A stretch of DNA of 64,000 nt. It comes from Anisakis pegreffii. Its lineage: Eukaryota; Nematoda; Chromadorea; Rhabditida; Anisakidae. The stretch lies in assembly GCA_035041965.1 (NCBI GenBank), contig JAPYMA010000340.1, positions 248,001 through 312,000 on the forward strand. The letters run 5' to 3'. The notes beneath the pieces were generated by a model. That model ran no database searches and was not told the origin of the DNA. It worked only from the letters and a program-made list of their open reading frames with translations. The position numbers and the translations under genes are program-made. Position 1 is the stretch's first letter; each line of letters begins with the position of its first letter. Positions 30,101 to 38,700 of this stretch are shown here, piece by piece.

Positions 30101-32716
30101 GTTTATGATTAATTATTCGAGAAGAGCGGACGGAAAAAAACTGTTGTGTACGCCGCCTACCTTGTTGTTGTTGTGGATAGAAATCTGGAGGGCGATCATC
30201 TGAAAATTAAGAATATAAGAAAAACTTTTTCATATTTGAAGCAATTTGAGAAAAAACCAAAACCTTTGAGAACATTTTTCCGTGATTATTAAATAAAATT
30301 TGGAATTATTGATGGTTTAAGAGTCTGAAAAGAATTAAATTATGAAAAATGCTGAATCTGTTATGACGGCGTTTTTTGTTTTGATTTCATTCCATTCAAT
30401 AGCCACACATTAGTACTCCTCGCAAACACTTCATTCATAAACTCATTACAATAAAAATGTTGTTTCTAAAAAAATGACTGCAGAAATTCATTTGCACTGT
30501 GCGTTAAATTCTCAAAAGATGCAGAGCAATTAGTCCTTTTCATCAGATCTGTATCTCTCCATCAGATCAAGTACACAGCTGTAAGCTGACTTGAACAGAA
30601 AATTTGCTCGATAAACGAAATTCATGGACGGCTAGGTCCCCGAGCATGCTCTTCAAGACCATAAAATCTATTGAATCACTAGTGATTCTAATTTTAAAGG
30701 TGTTTATTTTGAGGTTATGTAAAGCAAAAAGGCAAATGATATGTTGTTGTTGTTGTTGTTGTAGAAATTTCTAATCGGATGCTATAAACGGACAAGACCA
30801 TTCGATGATACGATGATTATATGGCTTTAACGTTTAAGTGTTGATGTTTATTGTCGAATGTAATGTTAACGAATGCCACTGTTAAATGTCTCTGCACAAC
30901 AACAAATTTTCCAATGTATCAAAACATTCGTATTCTTGATAGTATCTCACAGTCAGTATCATTCACTACCTTCAATTCAGTATGGTGAATGTGTTTTAAA
31001 AAATTTACTATTACACAACCAAACGAAGACGGCGATCAATCAAGAGCACCAATTTGATAAATGAATGAGATTTGTTCAACGTTTCTTTGAAATCCAGCAA
31101 TCGTTAGCCAGTCAGTGATTGCGTTCGGTCTTCGTCGAGATACCACGCAGGAAAAAGTTAAACGAAAATTTCTTCGTTACTAATTGTGAGTTTCCGAGAA
31201 GAAAACATTCAGTGAAAATATTTCTGTTCGCATATTTTCTGTTCATAAGCAGTAATTTTGCGTTGTGAGTGATTGTTTGGGTTGGAACAGAAGACGGCAA
31301 TATTGAGAACGCTAGCAGCACAATGTAACTTGACGGGAACGCCCTTTAGAACTGGTTCTGGTTCGTTTAATTCACTAAACTCTCACTTAATCGACAGAAA
31401 GGAGGATAGGTCATATGGAACGGCACAAACGGAAACGAATATTGCGTCTTAGTGGTTGATTTGTTGTTTTGTAATAGTGAGATGTTGATTTGTTGCTATT
31501 GACAACTTCGGAATTGTAAATGTATCGAATACGGAATTGTAAATGCATCGATATGAATGAATTCCATCGTGAATGAAGTGATAAGATTAAAGGTATAAAC
31601 AAGATGATAACATTCTGAGCGTACAAACTGATGTTCATGCTAGTGGTTTGGGTACTCTTTTGGGCAAATGATCGAATTCAATAGATCAGTAATCAAGATG
31701 ATTTTGCGTAAATTCTTGCGCAAAATTTAAGAATTCCATCAGCAATATGCCGATCGATCCGGTTTGAAGTGTCAACTCCAAAGGCCAATCTTATCGACAT
31801 TTTATGTAATAACTTATAGAATACTCTGACTATGGTAGTAAAAAATTTCCGATGTTGGATACTATGTTAGAATTCATTCACTGAAACAGAATAGATAGCA
31901 CAGGATAATTTTTCTATCTGTGATAGGAAATGTCCTTTATGGAAAGAAATCCCCGTGAAGAGGCCGAAAAAGCCAGCTGGCGAATCTTCCAAAAACTAGA
32001 GGGTCGGTTGGCTGCTATTCAAGTTTGAATTTCTTTCCGGCTGCGATCAAATTAAACGATCGTTTACTCAAAGAAATGAAAGAGATCTGGAAAACACATC
32101 TGATGAGAAGTAATGATTTTGAAGATTCGTTCGAATCTGAAAATTTATCCATCTGAATTGATCCAATTTGATCTGAATCTATATTGAGACGACATTCAGC
32201 ACCCACAACCACAGACATATATATATAAACCATCCAACCACTGTCTTTCACTGTGAGGAGTAGTGTTCGTCGGGGAACGGGCTTCCCGTCGGAGACCCCG
32301 GCGGGGAGCGCGGGAAGTGCCCCCCCCCGCACCATTTGCTCCCCGACTTTTTCGCGAGGACCCCTCAATTCATTTTTCTCCCTGCGGGGTTCCCCCCGTG
32401 CGAAAAACTGCTCCTCGACGAACACTAGTGAGGAGTAAGAAATCCGAAAACGGACGGTCATGCTCTCGTGTATGATATGTTATAGTAAAACAGCGATTAC
32501 TTGATGCATTGCCATTATCACCAAATGCAGCTAAATAATATGGCTTATGATGGATTTATGGTGAGTGAATCGAAGAGATTATGATCATCATTGAAATATT
32601 TATTGGTACTTACACGATTGGGCACGTCCATAGCGATGTATTTTTTTAGCAGATGCTGCTGAGTGCACTAGAAGTGCGAGCACAAACAACAAATGCAACC
32701 TGAACACCTCCCTCAT
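1..32716 (-). CDS. unc-52: Perlecan / basement membrane proteoglycan (UNC-52 homologue), canonical body, 3' part outside window
   Basis: Gene-level entry covering the spliced exons listed separately. In nematodes UNC-52 is a secreted proteoglycan of muscle basement membrane that anchors dense bodies and M-lines. The assembled order is signal peptide, short acidic/Gln linker, Ig1, LDLa x3, Ig2, LE, laminin IV-A, LE, laminin IV-A, several LE, then 12 Ig repeats to the window edge. Peptides such as [33 protein letters not shown] and [11 protein letters not shown] agree with my memory of C. elegans UNC-52. Every junction was phase-checked and fits except one Ig exon carrying an extra base. The rest of domain IV and any domain V lie beyond base 1. 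No SEA domain was seen. Identification is very secure; isoform structure is inferred. Confidence 0.95.
974..1261 (-). CDS. unc-52: unc-52 Ig exon (domain IV)
   Basis: 288-nt phase 1-1 exon: [53 protein letters not shown]. Acceptor ATTCTAG, donor T/GTACGG. Confidence 0.93.
1968..2244 (-). pseudogene. unc-52: unc-52 Ig exon carrying a 1-bp frameshift
   Basis: Acceptor TTACAG and donor C/GTACGT bound 277 nt, one more than a phase 1-1 cassette allows. The 5' part reads [16 protein letters not shown] then VRLRCQVP; the 3' part, in another frame, reads [20 protein letters not shown] and [12 protein letters not shown]. The single base at 2167 accounts exactly for the shift, and as read the exon hits TAA shortly after. 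It is either an assembly or sequencing error or a genuine lesion; the exon could also be skipped without changing frame. Confidence 0.85.
3463..3780 (-). CDS. unc-52: unc-52 Ig exon (domain IV)
   Basis: 318-nt phase 1-1 exon: [41 protein letters not shown]. Acceptor TTACAG, donor GTACGT. Confidence 0.93.
4369..4764 (-). CDS. unc-52: unc-52 Ig exon with N-terminal Glu-Pro linker
   Basis: 396-nt phase 1-1 exon. Starts [19 protein letters not shown], continues Glu/Pro-rich, then Ig: [30 protein letters not shown]. The linker echoes the Glu-Pro linker two exons upstream. Confidence 0.92.
5319..5618 (-). CDS. unc-52: unc-52 Ig exon (domain IV)
   Basis: 300-nt phase 1-1 exon: [32 protein letters not shown], ending TPSGDER. 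The SGE acidic context is a weak glycosaminoglycan-site candidate. Confidence 0.92.
6467..6907 (-). CDS. unc-52: unc-52 Ig exon with Glu-Pro repeat linker
   Basis: 441-nt phase 1-1 exon. Lead [15 protein letters not shown], Ig with [17 protein letters not shown] and [12 protein letters not shown], then a linker of about 13 Glu-Pro dipeptides ending EQPEQ. The GGCTC/GGCTCT-type DNA repeat makes this linker likely to vary in length. Confidence 0.92.
7673..7996 (-). CDS. unc-52: unc-52 Ig exon with Ser/Thr-rich linker
   Basis: 324-nt phase 1-1 exon: [30 protein letters not shown], then a linker [16 protein letters not shown]. The Ser/Thr run is a likely O-glycosylation or flexible hinge segment. 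Donor chosen at A/GTACGT, which keeps phase 1. Confidence 0.9.
8813..9091 (-). CDS. unc-52: unc-52 Ig exon (domain IV)
   Basis: 279-nt phase 1-1 cassette: [32 protein letters not shown]. The CYVPG motif resembles the CWVPG of C. elegans domain IV. Confidence 0.93.
9964..10242 (-). CDS. unc-52: unc-52 Ig exon (domain IV)
   Basis: 279-nt phase 1-1 cassette: [33 protein letters not shown]. Acceptor TTCCAG, donor GTACGT. Confidence 0.93.
11009..11287 (-). CDS. unc-52: unc-52 Ig exon (domain IV)
   Basis: 279-nt phase 1-1 cassette. Ig hallmarks: [28 protein letters not shown]. Acceptor TTTGCAG, donor GTATGT. Confidence 0.93.
12723..12912 (-). CDS. unc-52: unc-52 exon 21: second half of Ig3
   Basis: Codes [37 protein letters not shown] and [12 protein letters not shown], ending phase 1 at GTATGT. 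The acceptor TTAAG is unusual for a nematode, but it is the in-phase AG that restores the EWTKVG motif found in C. elegans. Confidence 0.85.
13555..13646 (-). CDS. unc-52: unc-52 exon 20: first half of Ig3 (start of domain IV)
   Basis: TTTCAG acceptor in phase 1, GTGAGT donor in phase 0. Codes [20 protein letters not shown] and WYCRIVGPR, the first Cys strand of an Ig domain. Confidence 0.88.
13647..17445. other. Large intron between LE region and domain IV
   Basis: About 3.8 kb with no recognisable exon. It follows the alternative short-isoform stop and would hold that isoform's 3' UTR. One copy of a dispersed repeat sits at its start (17368-17440). Short open frames here look random. Confidence 0.6.
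17368..17440. repeat. Dispersed intronic repeat, copy 1
   Basis: A 73-bp block starting CTAAATACAG and ending CTTTATCTAG, with an inner palindrome around CTGATAATCTTATCAG. A close copy occurs at 18190-18260. The ends are imperfect inverted repeats (8 of 10 bases), suggesting a small MITE. Confidence 0.75.
17446..17534 (-). CDS. unc-52: Alternative Arg-rich C terminus of a short UNC-52 isoform (intron read-through)
   Basis: If the donor after 17535 is not used, the frame continues for 29 codons, [20 protein letters not shown] then VRRRSSHRH, and stops at TAG 17446-17448. The stretch is strikingly basic and has coding-like CGN codon use compared with the AT-rich introns. C. elegans UNC-52 is known to have a short isoform ending after domain III, so a similar end here is plausible. 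A GATAAA lies about ten bases after the stop. No transcript evidence is available. Confidence 0.55.
17535..17638 (-). CDS. unc-52: unc-52 exon 19: last LE segment, spliced form
   Basis: Codes [20 protein letters not shown] and [12 protein letters not shown], then splices at GAA G/GTGATA in phase 1, which fits the phase-1 start of the next exon (CA ACC TTA). The donor is only moderate, allowing read-through. Confidence 0.85.
18058..18144 (-). CDS. unc-52: unc-52 exon 18: LE repeat
   Basis: Short phase 2-2 exon coding [18 protein letters not shown] and [11 protein letters not shown]. Acceptor TTTAG, donor GTATGT. Confidence 0.92.
18190..18260. repeat. Dispersed intronic repeat, copy 2
   Basis: 71-bp relative of 17368-17440 in the same orientation, with several substitutions and a 2-bp length difference. 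It lies in the intron between unc-52 exons 17 and 18. Confidence 0.75.
18383..18489 (-). CDS. unc-52: unc-52 exon 17: LE repeat
   Basis: Phase 0 to 2, acceptor CATTCAG, donor GTTAGT. Codes [20 protein letters not shown] and [11 protein letters not shown]. Confidence 0.95.
18628..18813 (-). CDS. unc-52: unc-52 exon 16: LE repeats
   Basis: 186-nt phase 0-0 exon; the reading frame has no ATG and its shadows are misleading. Codes [40 protein letters not shown] and [17 protein letters not shown], very close to C. elegans UNC-52. Confidence 0.95.
19277..19687 (-). CDS. unc-52: unc-52 exon 15: second laminin IV-A, part 2, and LE
   Basis: 411-nt phase 0-0 exon. Codes [39 protein letters not shown], then [20 protein letters not shown] and the LE segment [18 protein letters not shown]. 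Confidence 0.96.
20003..20201 (-). CDS. unc-52: unc-52 exon 14: second laminin IV-A, part 1
   Basis: Acceptor TTTCAG, phase 2 to 0, donor GTAAGA. Codes [35 protein letters not shown] and YVFRYSGAG. Confidence 0.94.
20472..20847 (-). CDS. unc-52: unc-52 exon 13: LE repeats and start of second laminin IV-A
   Basis: 376-nt exon, phase 1 to 2. Codes [18 protein letters not shown], a linker with APQCSAAGA, a second LE ([15 protein letters not shown]) and [17 protein letters not shown], then [17 protein letters not shown] entering the next laminin IV-A. Confidence 0.96.
20999..21087 (-). CDS. unc-52: unc-52 exon 12: end of laminin IV-A, start of LE
   Basis: Phase 2 to 1. Codes [16 protein letters not shown] and EVEQCSCPP. 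The EVEQCxCPPGY sequence is the laminin IV-A to LE junction. Confidence 0.95.
21193..21311 (-). CDS. unc-52: unc-52 exon 11: laminin IV-A, part 4
   Basis: Phase 0 to 2, TTTCAG acceptor, GTGAGC donor. Codes [20 protein letters not shown] and [14 protein letters not shown], the REDLxMxLADL segment typical of laminin IV-A. Confidence 0.92.
21506..21598 (-). CDS. unc-52: unc-52 exon 10: laminin IV-A, part 3
   Basis: 93-nt phase 0-0 exon coding [14 protein letters not shown] and NRVTVDTYE, with CAG acceptor and GTCAGA donor. Order and spacing match the C. elegans homologue. Confidence 0.92.
21712..21798 (-). CDS. unc-52: unc-52 exon 9: laminin IV-A, part 2
   Basis: 87-nt phase 0-0 exon. Codes [12 protein letters not shown] and QEPLVIIK, continuing the YGG motif of the module. 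Donor GTTGTT is weak. Confidence 0.9.
22168..22344 (-). CDS. unc-52: unc-52 exon 8: first laminin IV-A module, part 1
   Basis: Phase 0-0, acceptor TTTTCAG, donor GTACCG. Codes [20 protein letters not shown] and [15 protein letters not shown], the conserved start of a laminin B (IV-A) module. Confidence 0.94.
23649..23789 (-). CDS. unc-52: unc-52 exon 7: LE repeat leading to laminin IV-A
   Basis: A 141-nt phase 0-0 exon coding [15 protein letters not shown] and [17 protein letters not shown]. The donor GTTCGA is a poor match to consensus, but the protein join [13 protein letters not shown] matches the C. elegans order. Confidence 0.9.
23949..24144 (-). CDS. unc-52: unc-52 exon 6: end of Ig2 and start of LE repeat
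   Basis: Acceptor ATTTCAG in phase 2, donor GTTAGT in phase 0. Codes [20 protein letters not shown], closing Ig2, a Pro-rich linker (YEPRPQPQ) and the first Cys residues of a laminin-EGF repeat (GGQCQCK). Confidence 0.94.
24391..24457. repeat. 67-bp direct repeat, copy 1
   Basis: Matches 25572-25638 at 62 of 67 positions by eye, same orientation. It lies in an unc-52 intron. Confidence 0.75.
24516..24973 (-). CDS. unc-52: unc-52 exon 5: LDLa 2, LDLa 3 and first part of Ig2
   Basis: TTGCAG acceptor, GTGAGT donor, phase 0 to 2. Codes [20 protein letters not shown] with [10 protein letters not shown], then [14 protein letters not shown] with [10 protein letters not shown], then [10 protein letters not shown] leading into an Ig domain ([20 protein letters not shown]). 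The [10 protein letters not shown] loop is a UNC-52 hallmark. Confidence 0.96.
25572..25638. repeat. 67-bp direct repeat, copy 2
   Basis: Partner of 24391-24457, in the next intron upstream. It is followed closely by a 47-bp tandem duplication. Confidence 0.75.
25675..25768. repeat. Tandem duplication, two 47-bp units
   Basis: Units 25675-25721 and 25722-25768 both begin GGATGCTCATAG and end TCTCATACAAAT, differing at a few positions. Intronic. Confidence 0.85.
26260..26402 (-). CDS. unc-52: unc-52 exon 4: LDLa 1
   Basis: Not apparent as a long ORF but clear from the TTTTAG acceptor (phase 1) and GTGAGA donor (phase 0). Codes [15 protein letters not shown], then [15 protein letters not shown] and [14 protein letters not shown]; the sixth Cys comes from the next exon (L-NC). 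Confidence 0.93.
27800..28069 (-). CDS. unc-52: unc-52 exon 3: Ig1
   Basis: A 270-nt phase 1-1 exon coding an Ig domain: [13 protein letters not shown], Cys in FDCRAR, Trp in VRWSRAGG and the second Cys in SGSYLCSAS. The sequence [11 protein letters not shown] is nearly the C. elegans UNC-52 Ig1 equivalent. Confidence 0.95.
30161..30199 (-). CDS. unc-52: unc-52 exon 2, 39-nt linker
   Basis: TTTTCAG acceptor, GTAGGC donor, phases 1-1. Codes [12 protein letters not shown], equivalent in position to the acidic spacer before Ig1 in C. elegans. Its symmetric phase means it could be skipped, or be the join point for the distal LDLa module. Confidence 0.8.
32261..32427. mobile_element. hAT-like MITE, 167 bp, GC-rich
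   Basis: Begins TAGTGTTCGTCG and ends with its exact reverse complement CGACGAACACTA, a 12-bp perfect terminal inverted repeat. It is flanked on both sides by GTGAGGAG (32253-32260 and 32428-32435), an 8-bp target site duplication as made by hAT transposases. The body is far more GC-rich than its surroundings and codes no transposase, so it is a non-autonomous copy. The intact duplication argues for a recent insertion into unc-52 intron 1. Confidence 0.9.
32614..32716 (-). CDS. unc-52: unc-52 proximal first exon: start codon and signal peptide
   Basis: ATG at 32716 opens a peptide with a positive N-terminus (MREVFR), the hydrophobic core [12 protein letters not shown] and a small-residue cleavage site SAASA, followed by [11 protein letters not shown]. 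This basic segment resembles the ARHRKYRQTY stretch after the signal peptide of C. elegans UNC-52. Donor TCG T/GTAAGT leaves phase 1, matching the next exon. A TTTTCAG acceptor lies four bases before the ATG, suggesting SL trans-splicing. Confidence 0.9.
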
Positions 32717-32728
32717 ACCCTGAAAACT
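32717..32728 (-). promoter_or_regulatory. unc-52: Probable SL trans-splice acceptor upstream of unc-52 ATG
   Basis: On the minus strand the sequence reads AGTTTTCAG then GGT and ATG. A strong nematode acceptor this close to a start codon, with no obvious coding exon joined to it, fits spliced-leader addition. The promoter would then lie further upstream. Confidence 0.6.
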
Positions 32729-35700
32729 ATTCACCAAACGAGATACGATACGATACTATCGAATTTCATCGTCGTCGTCACGCTAACATCACACTTTTAT
32801 ATCACATGAACGAATACATTACGATTTCACAAATACGCATTTTCAATGAATAATCATACACCTCCCTATACGATGCTGATGGCGATGAATTTTTTTGCAC
32901 GATAAACTGCTCCGCAATTAAGAACACCTGGCAGGCAATACGGATGAATCACGAACGATAAAAGAAACAATGGCCGCGTTTAAAATGGCGAAAATTTTAG
33001 AATGAGTTGGCTGACATCTCGCTGAATTACGAGCCAATCAGCATTTCAACACATTCGGCTTTTTTCTATCGTATTGTTAGCGCAATGAATGATGCCCTTT
33101 CGAGTGGGTGAATCAAGAAAGACAAATTTTATTGCGATGAACAACAAGTATATATATTCTATGCGATAGAGCGCACACTTCTTATAAACTCTTTCTAAAT
33201 TTCGCTATTTGATAATGAAAAATCATGTGGTGAACAAGATGGAATTCAATATTCAACACGCTTATATGATTCCCACTTCGCTTGGGTTCCCACTATCAAT
33301 GCGATTGAGTGAAACTTACATCTAACAGGCAATAGTATTATAAACCAAAAACAATCAAAATGTAAAAATGACACGATGATAAGGCTGGGAAAAAGTTTGG
33401 CTTGTTGAATCACATTTAATTTGCGATTCAACATTCTATCAAGTAATTCCTTCATGTTTTGTCTTCATCCAAAAATGCTAGACACCTAAAAAACTCATTC
33501 AAAAGCACTGAAGTATTTGAATCCTCTTATTTCTCAATGAAACATATTAAATATTTTCGTTATACAATTGGATTATTTTAAGCTCTTTTCTGCTCACCGC
33601 TAAACTCGTTTCGCTGAATCACCAGGAAATCATTTTTCAATTGAAACTTCGATCGCGATGAGAAATTGAATTTTAACCGCAGTAATAGAATTGCAATAAG
33701 ATCGAGTTTCGAGCATGATTCGAATCAATGGCCACACCCAAAAACCAAGGTTAGATCATCATTATTATGAAGGTTCCCCATAAAACTATTCCGTCCAATA
33801 CATTTTCATAAACATTCAGCTCAACTGCTGGAGTTTTAGCAATAGCGATTACCTCCCAACGGTGTTAAGCTTCAAAGGATCTCGCAAATAATATAGCTTA
33901 GGTGAACAATAAGGACTCAAGAAAATTTGATTACTTCAGAGTTATATTTTATGTTCCAAAGTTTCGATCACTCATACGGAAGGAAATACCAAATTCGAAA
34001 GACATGAGTGCTTCCCATAGCAATTTCTGCAACAACAACGCGAAGTTATTCGGAAGCCTTCACTTATACCAATTCAACGACCCATTAGAAGTACTCGTCT
34101 CAGGAATCTCAGGAAGGCACGAATCTCAGGAACGTATTCATTCACATCATTAAATTGGGTACATTGATAGTACCGGATTGATAATGTGAACATTGGCATG
34201 AATTATAAGGCAGCAATAAGGCTTTAACACTGGCGATGGAGCAGTCGAAACATCGAAGGCTGATGGAAGGGTATCGAAACCACCAGCGATCAGCACAACA
34301 GAAGTGATATGGAAGCAAGTACCTTACAACAACAATGCTCGCTCTTTAGTTTAGCTTTTTTGCTTTAAGTGCAAAAAAAAAAAAAAACTCGACCAATCCA
34401 ACCAACTGACAACAGTGATCGAAGGCCAATTCGAGCACAACAACAGTGAGTCCAAGCAGATGAATGATGGATCAGCATGATTGCAAACCTAACTGATTCA
34501 AGACAACCAAAAGTCTCGAGAGTACACCTCCTCTTTTCTGCTTATTGATTCGATTACCCATCAAAAAATGGCCGAAATCAGGCAATAAATCGATCAGGTA
34601 ATAGATCGATCGGGTAATTACCCATCAAAATCAGGCAACAATGGTCTTGGCAATTTCGCACAAAACCTTCAAAAGCTTCCCAGGAAATCAACGCTCTCGC
34701 ATCATCCATTGTGAACTAATTTGGTGATCATGGCCAAAATCGTGGTAGTAATCAGAAGGGTAGTAATCATTTCACAATTTGGGCACATTAATGAAGCATA
34801 ATCTGATCTTGGATCTCATTCTGGCTCATGCACTGTAAGCAGGTCGACCAGCAAGTATCGACGATTTGCATAAGCTAATTCGTTTAAATTAATGATCCAA
34901 TGAACTGTTCGATGCTGATTTTGTTTTCTACTTATTCTGAAAAAGGTTTTTGCTCTCACTTCTCAGTGGTTGGAAGTCCGAACGAGACTGTATCGAAAAC
35001 AAATCAATTCATCGATTGAATTTGCAGCAGGTACTTTGAACTGAGAAAAAACAACTGATTCATTAATGAAGCAACTGAGTTTTAATTCGATGGAAAGTTC
35101 AAGTTTAATAATATGATCAAGTACAAATCCATCTGTAAATCCAACTATCCATCATTGAGACATCAAAACAAATTGACGATAATTGCTGGCCGAATAGGTA
35201 GACCTTAATGCGTTCGTTCATCATTCAAAAACAACTGTTACGGGCTCTAATGAAAATGACAGCATCGAGAAACGACATCGTTGGCTTTGCATCTCGAGAA
35301 AGTCCAGATTGAACACATTCCCATTCAATACCTTTCAATTACCGAGGTGATTGATGCTACTCGCAGTGTTGATTATTTTGCACAAAGTAATGATTCGAAA
35401 TTTTCTACTGCTGCAAATTTCTTGAGTAATGATAAAAACATAAGCTTTGTGTGCTTTAATCAGTGGAACTTGTAGTATCACATTTCGAGGAAACGTTTTT
35501 GTATCATATGATAGGTTAAGTTTGCTTGTAGAGACTTTTTGAATGCAGTCATACGAAACTCAGCTTCCACAAAGTCCGCGTGATTTGTTCAAATTTCACT
35601 GCTAAACATTAGAAGAGTGCAATGGAAATGAGAAAATTGATCCACATAAGTCCGTGTTTGCAAACGCAAAAATTCATCTGATCGTGAACCTATAAGTGAT

Positions 35701-38700
35701 TGAAACTCTTGATAGAGTTGAAACGTTTTCGAATCAACAAATCGGCGAACAGCTGACTGCTGTAATCAGCTTCCATCAAACCAATGCGATCATTCAAATC
35801 CATATCAATCAATCAATCGTAATAGCACCTAACAAATTAACGATACTGCTTAAAAATGTTACTGAATTGGTCGAGAAAACCACCAAAAAGAAATCCTGCA
35901 AGCACCACTCTAATCGTTTCTAAAACATTCATCTGAGAGACCATGGGTGGATCATTTTCTTCCGAATGCTTTCAAACGTGTTCTTTCAACGCAAAAAAGT
36001 TGATTTTTTGAAAAACTATGGCATTTTCGAGCAAATTCTATCGCACATCTCTGTCAGATGAAAGAAGAGTGAAGCTCAAAGAACATAAAGGAGAGCAAAC
36101 TTTAGCTTCTGTGCTCATCAATGTTTTTCAGCCCAATTTTTTGCTGTTTCATAACGAACGATGAAAGTTTCTGGTGGAATCGGTGAGCGAATTGGATATA
36201 AACAACTGAGTTTTGCATTCGTTGAAATGAAAGAGTGAATGAATCGTTGCTTGCGGTGATTATCAACAGCACTGGGCATCATCTGCACAACGCCATCAAA
36301 GCCTGCGGTTACATGGCTGACTGGAGCATGGGCGGTGCCTGCTCCTACTGATCACATAGAATGCTCTGATTGATCTGAGTCTATCGGTAAATTCGTGATC
36401 ATCCGATCGTGACTTCGATAGATGAATACTGTAGATCGTCGGCGGTGATTTCAGAATGGAATGTGAAATGGAACGAACGTCCGATCAACTACTCCCAGCA
36501 ATTCAAGGCTTTCTAAAATTCCAGCAGAAATTTGTTCGGCTTTTTGAAAAGAGATTTTTGTATGATGGACGGTCAATATCTAAGTGATGATCAAATTTCC
36601 CACAGCGATGGTAAAACGCACATAACTGCAACAGAAGGGCTTGAAAATGTGATTGTGAGGCTCGGAAATGGTGAATAATGTACGCGGACAACAGATAACA
36701 TTCTGTCAAGCGATTTGTTTTCAAAAAATGAACTGTTCGACGCCAAAGAGATCAAGTTATTGCATGTCGCCGAAGTTATCGTTTCAGATCAACGCAAGAT
36801 CAGAGTGAATATGAAAGCAGCACAATCCCAAAACAAACATTTGCGAATGCAGATGAAGCGAAAAAACGCAGACAGCGCTTAAAGACAAACTAATTCTCAG
36901 ATCCTTTGCAGACGTGCAAAAAAATCAGATAATCATTCAAAAGTGAATGTGCTCTCACAATAGGTGCGAATAAATTTGTTCGATGCAATACGAAAGTGTT
37001 AGATTCAATCAAAATAATCCATCAAATTGGAACGCTGGTTCGTTCCTGCAGTTTGATACTACGGTAACCAACCATCTTCTCCAATGTGCGTCTGTCCAAC
37101 GACATCGTTTAATATTCGAACAATTTTCAATGGTTTTGCAGCTAATTCCTAGGCCTCGTGCAAATTCACCGAGCAAACACAACAAATGAAAACGAAAATT
37201 TCGCAGCAATGCGGAGTGCATCTTCTGTTGAACGATGCAAATAAGATTTCCCAACAAAAAGACTGCGCGTGAAAGAAAATCAAACTGACTTCGGAATATA
37301 AAAAATAATTTTCTTTGACAATAATTTTCTTTGAGAGAATTTCTTTGACAATTCGAGCACATAACAGGGAGCGCTAAGAACTTCAACGAATCTAACGAAT
37401 ACATTTCAGAAATCACTTAAGCTCAAAAGCAAAAGACTGCTAACGTGACGACAATGTCATCTTAATAGAGCTTCCGAAACTATGTTATGCGCTCAGAATA
37501 TTGCCGAATAGCACTCAATAAATCATTCAATAAGGAAACACAGACACATAAAATTAATGTCGTAAACGGAGGAACTGTTATTATTATAACTTTTCATAAT
37601 AGAAAACTCAGCAAATGTGAAAGCAAAAACGGATGAATACAATAGAAATGATCGAACATGTAAGTTAATTTTGACAATTAGTGAATATTTATGTGCATCC
37701 AATTAATTAATAAACTACCACTCGTAAATAAGATTCACACACTATTGCTTAATAACGACATTGTACTTATGAGAGCAACGTACATAATTCTTCTTCAACG
37801 TACATTCTAGTGCTGATAGTTTTGATTGATTCAAGAATGCAACTATTGGTTAAACTTCATAAATTCATCGGAATTTGAAATTCTTTTGGGTGAATAAAGT
37901 TGAGACAGTAAGGAAATTGTTGGGACGCTTTAGAATATTCTCGTGTATCATTCACTTGTTCGTTTCGTTAGGTACAAAGAATATTTTTCAAAAACATGTT
38001 TTGGAATAGTTGTCGTCGTTGTCGTAGTAAACAAAGTTATTATTTATCATTTGGAGGTATATCACTCGCTGCCGACAGCTCCAGGTAACTGATGATAATA
38101 AATAATCATTCGACGGTAGCCGGTAGAACGTACAGTACCGATGTTACGATGAATGACAATCACAAAAATAAGTGATCATAGTGACACGGCTGACGCAAGG
38201 CATTCGCAATTAGAACGATAACGGATGTAGGCGCCAGACCAAATGGATGTCGAGAGCAGTCACAAAATTACGAGAAACACAGTTGCTTCAGAAAATTTGT
38301 TTACTCATTTCAGATTTCCCGGAAATTGTAGATTGATGATGGATTTTATCAGAAAAATGTCAAACGAAATACTTTTTTTACAAAATCGAAATGTTCCACT
38401 CTATCTCTAGGCGCATCTCTAGCTTCTTCAAATCATCACGGAATCAGTCAAACGCATAGATACATCAAATTTGGTACACACGAATCGCATTCACTGAAAA
38501 CAATGCATAACGATGATTGCTTCTGCTCCAACAACAGCAGTACTTATGCGGGATCATCCCTAATATAACCCATTTTTTCCTAAATGTAACTTAACGAACA
38601 AATTTTGTCTTCTGTCGCTGAAAGGATTTTCTTCATCAAAACGCAAAACCTTTCATCGAAACGAAATTCGGATGATTTTTAGCAGAAACAAAGTTCGTAT

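Larger units (their letters stand above)
28070..32613. other. Introns 1 and 2 of unc-52
   Basis: Apart from the 39-nt exon at 30161-30199 and the hAT-like MITE at 32261-32427, I see no exon or RNA gene. A TTG microsatellite lies near 30742-30762 (on plus strand). Confidence 0.6.
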
